Assembly: GCA_017694215.1 (NCBI GenBank)
Contig: JADIND010000011.1
Coordinates: forward strand, 1 to 7,108
Length of the DNA stretch: 7,108 nucleotides
Reading direction: 5' to 3'
Source: Candidatus Scatousia excrementipullorum
GTDB taxonomy: Bacteria > Cyanobacteriota > Vampirovibrionia > Gastranaerophilales > Gastranaerophilaceae
The translations under genes were made by a program, and so were the position numbers. The notes below the pieces were generated by a model. The model had not been told where the DNA came from. It did no database searches and was given only the letters and a program-made list of their open reading frames with translations. Positions 5,128-7,108 of this stretch are shown piece by piece; positions within the stretch are counted from its first letter, which is position 1, and the number at the start of each line of letters is the position of its first letter.

Positions 5128-6180
5128 TCACTTAATTTGATAGTCTTCCATAGAGTCGCCGCCAAATTTTAATAGGATTTCATTTGCCAGTACACATGCA
5201 AGCCTTGCTTCTGCCACAACAGCACAGGCTTCCGCCGCACAGGTATCCGAACGCTCAAAGTGTGCTTCTGCAGGTTGTTGCGTCATGCAATCTATTGATT
5301 GCAGAGGCTTTTTGAGTGTCGGTATAGGTTTCATTACAGCTGTAACGGTTATATCTTCGCCGTTGGTCATTCCGCCTTCAATTCCGCCTGCATTGTTGGT
5401 TTTACGGATTACTTTTCCGTCTTCGCAGAATATTTCATCATGAAATTCGCTGCCTCTCATTTTGTACGCATTTTCTCCGCTGCCTATGGATACTGATTTT
5501 ACTGCCGGAATACTCATTATTGCCTGTGCAATCCTTCCGTCAATCTTTCTGTCCCAGTGAACATATGAGCCTAAGCCTACCGGAATATTTTTGTAGGTGA
5601 TTTCAAATTTTCCGCCGATTGTGTCACCGTCCTCTTTTGCTTTGTCAATTTCCGCGTGCATTTCTTCTTCCGTTATTCCGTATCCGATTTGTATAATTTT
5701 TGAGCTGCCTTCTATGCCGAAATTTTTCAAAAATAATTTTGCAACAGCCCCAACCGCAACTTCGATTGCTGTTTTTCTCGCACTGGAACGTTCAAGAATA
5801 TTTCTTAAATCTTTCTGACGGTATTTAATACTGCCTGCATAATCCGCATGCCCCGGGCGGAATGTTGTAAAGGATTTTTCGGAATTTATGTCGTCAGGAT
5901 TCGTGCTTAGAATTTTTTGCCAGTTTTCGAAATCACGGTTTTTTATAACAAGTGTTACCGGAGCCCCCGTAGTTTTGCCGAATCTCACGCCCGAAAGTAT
6001 TTCTACGGTATCATTTTCAATCTGCATTCTGGCTCCTCTGCCGTAGCCGCTTTGCCTTCTTCTCAATTCGGAATTTATGAAATCCGTGTCGATTTCCATA
6101 TTTGCAGGCAACCCCTCTATTATTGCAGTTAAACATTTACCGTGGCTTTCGCCTGATGTTAAAAACCTGAATTTTTCCAT
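5128..6180 (-). CDS. aroC: Chorismate synthase
   Basis: Last step of the shikimate pathway: removes phosphate from 5-enolpyruvylshikimate 3-phosphate to give chorismate, using reduced FMN, in the cytoplasm. The 350-residue protein carries all main family motifs: GESHGKCLTAIIEGLP (10-25, catalytic H13), RRRQSGYGRGARM (40-52), TFRPGHADY (106-114, H111 the second conserved histidine), ERSSARKTAIEVAVGAV (130-146), NNAGGIEGGMTNGEDI (262-277), ERSDTCAAEACAVVAEA (309-325) and FGGDS (339-343, conserved Asp342). It is slightly shorter than the Bacillus enzyme but intact at both ends. AGGGG at 6186-6190 lies five bases before the ATG. It follows mrnC by 19 bases and is probably its operon partner. It ends close to repeat B. 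Confidence 0.97.
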   Translation of the reverse strand: MEKFRFLTSGESHGKCLTAIIEGLPANMEIDTDFINSELRRRQSGYGRGARMQIENDTVEILSGVRFGKTTGAPVTLVIKNRDFENWQKILSTNPDDINSEKSFTTFRPGHADYAGSIKYRQKDLRNILERSSARKTAIEVAVGAVAKLFLKNFGIEGSSKIIQIGYGITEEEMHAEIDKAKEDGDTIGGKFEITYKNIPVGLGSYVHWDRKIDGRIAQAIMSIPAVKSVSIGSGENAYKMRGSEFHDEIFCEDGKVIRKTNNAGGIEGGMTNGEDITVTAVMKPIPTLKKPLQSIDCMTQQPAEAHFERSDTCAAEACAVVAEARLACVLANEILLKFGGDSMEDYQIK

Positions 6181-6199
6181 AAATTCCCCTTTTTAATTT

Positions 6200-6562
6200 T
6201 TAAAATACCAGATGAGTTTCAATTTTATTTAAAATAAAGTTTAATCTTTCTTGATTGTGTTTGTACCACCAGCCGATTAAAACTTCAAAAGCTGTTGCCT
6301 GCCGGTATTCACTTTGGATTTGCCTTCTGCCGACAGGGATTGGAAGATTTCGCCCGCGTCTTGCAAGTTCCTGCTCTTGCTCTGTCAATTCTTCTTCTAG
6401 ATGATGTAAAAGTTCTGCCTGAAATGATGCTTTTACTTTGCCGGTAGTAATTTTATGCAATTTTTGTGCATTATTTGTAATCTTAACCGTTTTTTCCCTT
6501 ATATAAAGTTCCCATACGGCATCTCCAAGATAGGCATAATTTTTTAAGTTCATTTCTTCCAT
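6200..6562 (-). CDS. mrnC: Mini-ribonuclease III
   Basis: An RNase III catalytic domain without the double-stranded-RNA-binding domain; in Bacillus the enzyme matures the ends of 23S rRNA. The 120-residue protein shows AYLGDAVWELYIR (10-22, metal-binding D14 and conserved E18), the basic loop RRGRN (68-72) and SEYRQATAFEVLIGWWY (84-100, second acidic site E93). Its length is normal for the family. The start is uncertain: the ATG at 6562 has no clear ribosome binding site, whereas the ATG at 6553 (residue 4) is preceded closely by GGAAG. Both leave the domain intact. It starts a probable two-gene unit with aroC, and its promoter should lie in the divergent region up to 6665. Confidence 0.93.
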   Translation of the reverse strand: MEEMNLKNYAYLGDAVWELYIREKTVKITNNAQKLHKITTGKVKASFQAELLHHLEEELTEQEQELARRGRNLPIPVGRRQIQSEYRQATAFEVLIGWWYKHNQERLNFILNKIETHLVF

Positions 6563-6665
6563 AGCTAAAATTTACCATAAAAATGTGTGAGTTGAAATTT
6601 AGGTATTATTATGTAACAATACATGTAATCAGAAAAGGAAGTCTTAAATTATTAAGGAGAGTTTT
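6563..6665. promoter_or_regulatory. Divergent control region between mrnC and the secreted-protein gene
   Basis: The 103-base gap must hold promoters for both directions. Plus-strand candidate: TTGAAA (6592-6597), 17 bases, AACAAT (6615-6620). Minus-strand candidate: CATAAT (6608-6613) with a weak -35 further right. Both are poor to moderate matches. A small inverted repeat ATGTA/TACAT (6611-6624) and the palindrome TACATGTA (6620-6627) overlap the -10 boxes and could bind a regulator. AAGGAG at 6654-6659 is the ribosome binding site of the plus-strand gene. Confidence 0.3.
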
Positions 6666-7108
6666 ATGAAAAGAAGTTTGATTTTGGCAGGTGTTTTTGC
6701 CGTTTTATGCGTTCCTGCGGTTTATGCTGCAGAGGAAAACGCACCTTGTGAAATTTCCATCATAGAACAGCACGATTATTCAAGCAGACTCGTCGAAACA
6801 ATAAGAATGCAGAGAGATACTATCTATAATGCTTTGAATCTTACCCCTAAACAGATTAAGTGTAAGGATGAAATTGAAGCAAAGCGTTATATTGAACTTG
6901 AACCTGAATTGAAAAATTTCTGTATTTGTAAAAAAAGATTGAAAGATGCTCAGGCAAAAAATGATTCTGCTGCAATAAAACAGGCGGAAAAAAATCTCAA
7001 TCAGGTAAAGAAAAATATCCAGAAAATTTCATCAAAATATGACAAAGATTTTATGAAAATTCTTGATTCAAACCAGCGTGCAAAATACCGCATGATTAGA
7101 AAATTGAA
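6666..7108 (+). CDS. Secreted Spy/CpxP-like helical protein (partial, runs off the right edge)
   Basis: The ATG is six bases after AAGGAG (6654-6659); 147 residues are visible and the frame is still open. Residues 1-21 form a classical signal peptide: KR, a hydrophobic core LILAGVFAVLCVPAV and a likely cut after VYA. The mature part is rich in Lys, Glu and Gln and predicted helical, with NLTPKQIKCKDEI (58-70), a helix with ELEPELKNFC (77-86), a long coiled-coil-like stretch (88-125) and SNQRAKYRMIRKL (135-147). The LTPKQ motif, and a looser echo at LDSNQ, resemble the LTxxQ motifs of periplasmic Spy/CpxP proteins, which bind unfolded proteins or sense envelope stress. Cysteines at 28, 66, 86 and 88 could form disulfides. 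The family assignment is by resemblance only. Confidence 0.8.
   Translation, partial: MKRSLILAGVFAVLCVPAVYAAEENAPCEISIIEQHDYSSRLVETIRMQRDTIYNALNLTPKQIKCKDEIEAKRYIELEPELKNFCICKKRLKDAQAKNDSAAIKQAEKNLNQVKKNIQKISSKYDKDFMKILDSNQRAKYRMIRKL

Overview
The window is AT-rich bacterial chromosome with tightly packed housekeeping genes on the minus strand, broken by an accessory segment and a repeat-dense island. No single gene fixes the taxon. Mini-ribonuclease III, the base composition, strong AAGGAG ribosome binding sites, a hypothetical protein opening with an ISFTG motif, and a small secreted protein with an LTPKQ motif together suggest a gut bacterium on the cyanobacterial/Melainabacteria (Gastranaerophilales) side. 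A firmicute-like genome is the alternative. This placement is an inference from remembered family traits, not from a search.

Layout. Positions 1-1983 (minus) form an apparent operon: tyrS (tyrosyl-tRNA synthetase), then cysE (serine O-acetyltransferase) one base later, then the start of another gene (GTG at 40) cut by the window edge inside a run of at least nine C/G bases. A consensus-like promoter lies at 2010-2038, in a short divergent region shared with a plus-strand hypothetical gene. That gene is open from 2073 to 2621 but has no ATG at its natural beginning; the best start is an ATT at 2094 behind a GGAG. It ends at a perfect bidirectional terminator (2635-2666), shared with a converging two-gene minus-strand unit at 2679-3961. 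This unit encodes a tail-fibre-like protein and a small tail-accessory-like protein, translationally coupled (TAATG) and driven by their own near-consensus promoter (4012-4041). It looks like an orphan phage-tail cassette.

Positions 4042-5127 contain no credible gene. They hold a mosaic of hairpin-forming repeats. A 76/75-bp double-hairpin repeat occurs twice in opposite orientation and bounds a 768-bp segment (4173-4940). An 85-88-bp repeat occurs twice in direct orientation, once inside and once outside that segment. Elements of a GTCATCCTGAA type occur several times, with paired base changes between copies. The second copy of the direct repeat abuts the 3' end of aroC and, read on the minus strand, runs into eight T's, so it may act as the aroC terminator.

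Positions 5128-6562 (minus) hold mrnC (Mini-RNase III) and aroC (chorismate synthase), 19 bases apart. Diverging from mrnC is the start of a gene for a secreted, lysine-rich helical protein (6666 to the window end) resembling the Spy/CpxP LTxxQ style.

The core genes serve translation (tyrS, mrnC), cysteine synthesis (cysE) and the shikimate pathway (aroC). The accessory interest lies in the orphan tail cassette, the repeat island, the start-less gene and the poly-G tract at the left edge.
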